Assembly: GCA_004552155.1 (NCBI GenBank)
Contig: SFPF01000052.1
Location: forward strand, 1 to 8,549
Origin: Bacteroidales bacterium
GTDB lineage: Bacteria; Bacteroidota; Bacteroidia; Bacteroidales; Bacteroidaceae
DNA length: 8,549 bases
Reading direction: 5' to 3'
Shown: piece by piece, positions 7,708-8,549 of the stretch
Layout: every line of letters starts with the position of its first letter
Numbering within the stretch: the stretch's first letter is position 1
The notes under the pieces: model-generated
Told to the model about the DNA's origin: nothing
Databases searched by the model: none
Seen by the model: the letters and a program-made list of their open reading frames with translations, nothing else
Program-made: the position numbers and the translations under genes

Positions 7708-7735
7708 CCGCCCCGAATTTCGAGGCGGATTTTTT
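7708..7735 (+). terminator. Rho-independent terminator inside the inverted-end element
   Basis: CCGCCCCG 7708-7715 pairs with CGAGGCGG 7721-7728 around AATTT, with one C/A mismatch. A run of six T at 7730-7735 follows. It is about 200 bp after the small exported-protein gene and is a likely end for its transcript. Confidence 0.75.
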
Positions 7736-7871
7736 ATGCAAAATGCCTTCCAGGCACTTAGCACAGCGAACCTGTTCTAACGAGGCATTATATCCTTTAT
7801 GTTTTTTACTATGTCTGAGATATTTTTTCCTAAGACCGATACATTTTTCACTATCTGCGCAGAAAAAGTTT

Positions 7872-7955
7872 GTTACAAACTTGCTAATATATATTACAAA
7901 CTTTGTAACACGTATTACAAAGTTTCTAACACATGTTACAAAGTTTGTAACAAAA
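7872..7955. repeat. Four tandem 21-bp palindromic units (iteron-like)
   Basis: The units are 7872-7892, 7893-7913, 7914-7934 and 7935-7955, with no spacer. Each begins RTTACAAA and most continue TTTGTAAC or TTTCTAAC, so each is itself an inverted repeat of the type TTACAAA-S-TTTGTAA. A period of 21 bp puts every unit on the same helix face, as in iterons or operator arrays. No replication or regulator gene is nearby. Confidence 0.85.
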
Positions 7956-7966
7956 ACTATCCTATA

Positions 7967-8020
7967 TGAAAGGAAAAAATATCAAGCAGAAAAGAAAAAT
8001 TATCTGCTTGAAAGGAAAAA
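7967..8020. repeat. 12-bp direct repeats flanking a perfect 9-bp hairpin
   Basis: TGAAAGGAAAAA occurs identically at 7967-7978 and 8009-8020. Between them TCAAGCAGA (7982-7990) pairs perfectly with TCTGCTTGA (8003-8011). A second small hairpin, CTCGCG / CGCGAG, follows at about 8035-8053. Confidence 0.7.
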
Positions 8021-8325
8021 TTGTCACGGAGATACTCGCGGCGGTCACGCGAGACAGACACGAGCAAAGTTACACGTCCAACCCGTCACTAATGACGGGT
8101 TTAGAGGGCGAACTATACACTCGCAACTATTTAATATATAAACAGTTACGGCATTGGTGACGGGTATGCTGGGTTTTTCGGGGTAAAAAATGCGTATAGG
8201 GATTGGGCAAAATTTGCAGAAAGGCGTATAATTGTGGCGGGCTGTCTAAGGCTATATGCCCTACATGATTGTCGAATCACTCGAAATGTCGGATGACCCA
8301 TTATTTTACGGTATTTAAAAAAAAG

Positions 8326-8354
8326 TTGCCCTTTTTTCCAAATTTTTCCTTTTG
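8326..8354 (+). promoter_or_regulatory. Possible rpsB promoter
   Basis: TTG at 8326-8328 and TCCTTTTG at 8347-8354, one mismatch from TAnnTTTG, are separated by 18 bases, the same spacing as the clearer promoter at 4087-4116. It would give a leader of about 110 nt before rpsB. T-rich surroundings make chance matches more likely. Confidence 0.35.
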
Positions 8355-8400
8355 GTTTCTATATTATCGATGCGAAATGAAAATCGTAGATAATAACAAT

Positions 8401-8475
8401 ATGAAAACCTCGCGATGTAGAGGCATTCGCAATCCGGATTATGGCAAACTATACATTTACAACTTACAGAAATGA
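8401..8475 (+). other. Leader ORF overlapping the rpsB start (24 residues)
   Basis: The ATG at 8401 gives MKTSRCRGIRNPDYGKLYIY and then NLQK, and its TGA overlaps the rpsB start as ATGA (8472-8475). The region also holds CCTC/GAGG (8408-8423) and the perfect palindrome AATCCGGATT (8431-8440). The short ORF at 8441 (MANYTFTTYRNENEF) overlaps too. Either could couple or control S2 translation, or neither may be translated. Confidence 0.25.
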
Positions 8476-8549
8476 GAACGAATTTTGATCAACTTCTCGA
8501 AGCAGGTTGCCACTTTGGTCACCTGAAACGCAAATGGAATCCCGCTATG
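8472..8549 (+). CDS. rpsB: 30S ribosomal protein S2, 3' truncated by the window end
   Basis: The first 26 codons read MRTNFDQLLEAGCHFGHLKR and then KWNPAM. This is the highly conserved S2 N-terminus, including the GCHFGH...RKWNPAM signature seen in Bacteroidota. S2 binds the head of the small ribosomal subunit, next to S1-type factors and the mRNA path. The ATG at 8472 is the start because it begins directly at the conserved N-terminus. The gene runs off the window. In many Bacteroidota rpsB follows rplM and rpsI; here no ribosomal gene precedes it within 8.4 kb, so it probably heads its own transcription unit, perhaps with tsf downstream. Confidence 0.95.
   Translation, partial: MRTNFDQLLEAGCHFGHLKRKWNPAM

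Larger units (their letters stand above)
7565..8165. repeat. Six copies of ACCCGTCAC / GTGACGGGT within the inverted-end element
   Basis: Copies lie at 7565-7573, 7610-7618 (complement), 7630-7638, 8081-8089, 8092-8100 (complement, first base changed to ATGACGGGT) and 8157-8165 (complement). The 8081-8100 pair forms a tight palindrome with a 2-nt centre. The 7610-7638 pair forms a hairpin with an 11-nt loop. The site AACTATACAC also recurs in direct orientation at 7639-7648 and 8111-8120. Such clustering suggests protein-binding sites or transposon end structure. Confidence 0.7.
7512..8219. mobile_element. Non-coding element of about 708 bp with ~60-bp inverted ends (MITE-like)
   Basis: The left end (7512-7573) and right end (8157-8219) are inverted copies. 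The best block, 7547-7573 against the reverse complement of 8157-8183, matches at 26 of 27 positions. Shared pieces further out include CTATACGC, ATCC and CTGCAAA. No transposase or other credible gene lies inside. The interior holds a terminator, an iteron-like array, hairpins and repeated ACCCGTCAC sites. It starts 10 bp after the stop of the small exported protein and ends about 250 bp before rpsB. It could be a non-autonomous transposable element, a remnant, or a structured non-coding element. Target-site duplications were not evident. Confidence 0.5.

Noticed and set aside
7872..7955. CRISPR array
   Set aside because: The units are contiguous with no unique spacers, and no cas gene is present.
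7743..8141. ORF of 132 codons (FVTNLLIYITNFVTRITKF...)
   Set aside because: The repeated part simply reads through the 21-bp repeat array, and the rest crosses hairpins. There is no coding character.

Overview
The window looks like a chromosomal segment of a member of the Bacteroidales (phylum Bacteroidota). The reasons are two exported proteins that end in type-A type IX secretion (T9SS) sorting tails, a textbook Bacteroidota promoter (TTTG, 18-base spacer, TAnnTTTG) at 4087-4116, and the first 26 codons of a Bacteroidota-type ribosomal protein S2 gene at the right edge. Genus cannot be fixed from what is visible.

Left part (1-3985), GC-rich. Two same-strand genes encode secreted or surface proteins. 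The first is cut off by the window start. It has an Ig-like segment, a jelly-roll adhesin-like segment, and an Omp28-type thioredoxin-like domain with CVNC. The second is complete, from a signal peptide to a T9SS tail. Each needs one reading-frame change to give a sensible product, so both carry a frameshift or a sequence error. Each is followed by a 110-130 bp palindromic element built from 8-bp units of the type GTARACRA. A strong terminator-like hairpin at 3950-3990 closes this block.

Middle part. A Bacteroidota promoter at 4087-4116 and a rho-independent terminator at 4402-4432 bracket about 310 nt without a convincing gene. This stretch folds into a long rod with an asymmetric internal bubble, like 6S RNA. 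Downstream is a short GC-rich ORF that resembles the N-terminus of a small Bacteroidales protein and breaks off abruptly. There the composition switches to AT-rich DNA holding two overlapping genes (4623-5459 and 5459-6949). The first encodes an Ala/Gly-rich protein with membrane-type segments. The second encodes a larger protein with a possible PD-(D/E)XK-like nuclease region followed by hydrophobic segments. The pair looks like a horizontally acquired two-gene module. It is the best candidate here for an undescribed system, perhaps defence, toxin or membrane-active; its function is not known.

Right part (6992-8549). A GC-rich coding scrap is followed by a small exported protein or lipoprotein (7083-7502). 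Then comes a gene-less stretch of about 970 bp, most of it an element of about 708 bp with ~60-bp inverted ends. That element holds a terminator, six copies of ACCCGTCAC or its complement, four tandem 21-bp palindromic units and further hairpins. After it come a plausible promoter, a leader containing a small ORF, and the start of rpsB.

The segments do not form one pathway. They look like a patchwork of surface-protein genes, an RNA gene, an imported cassette and a non-coding repeat element placed next to a ribosomal protein gene.
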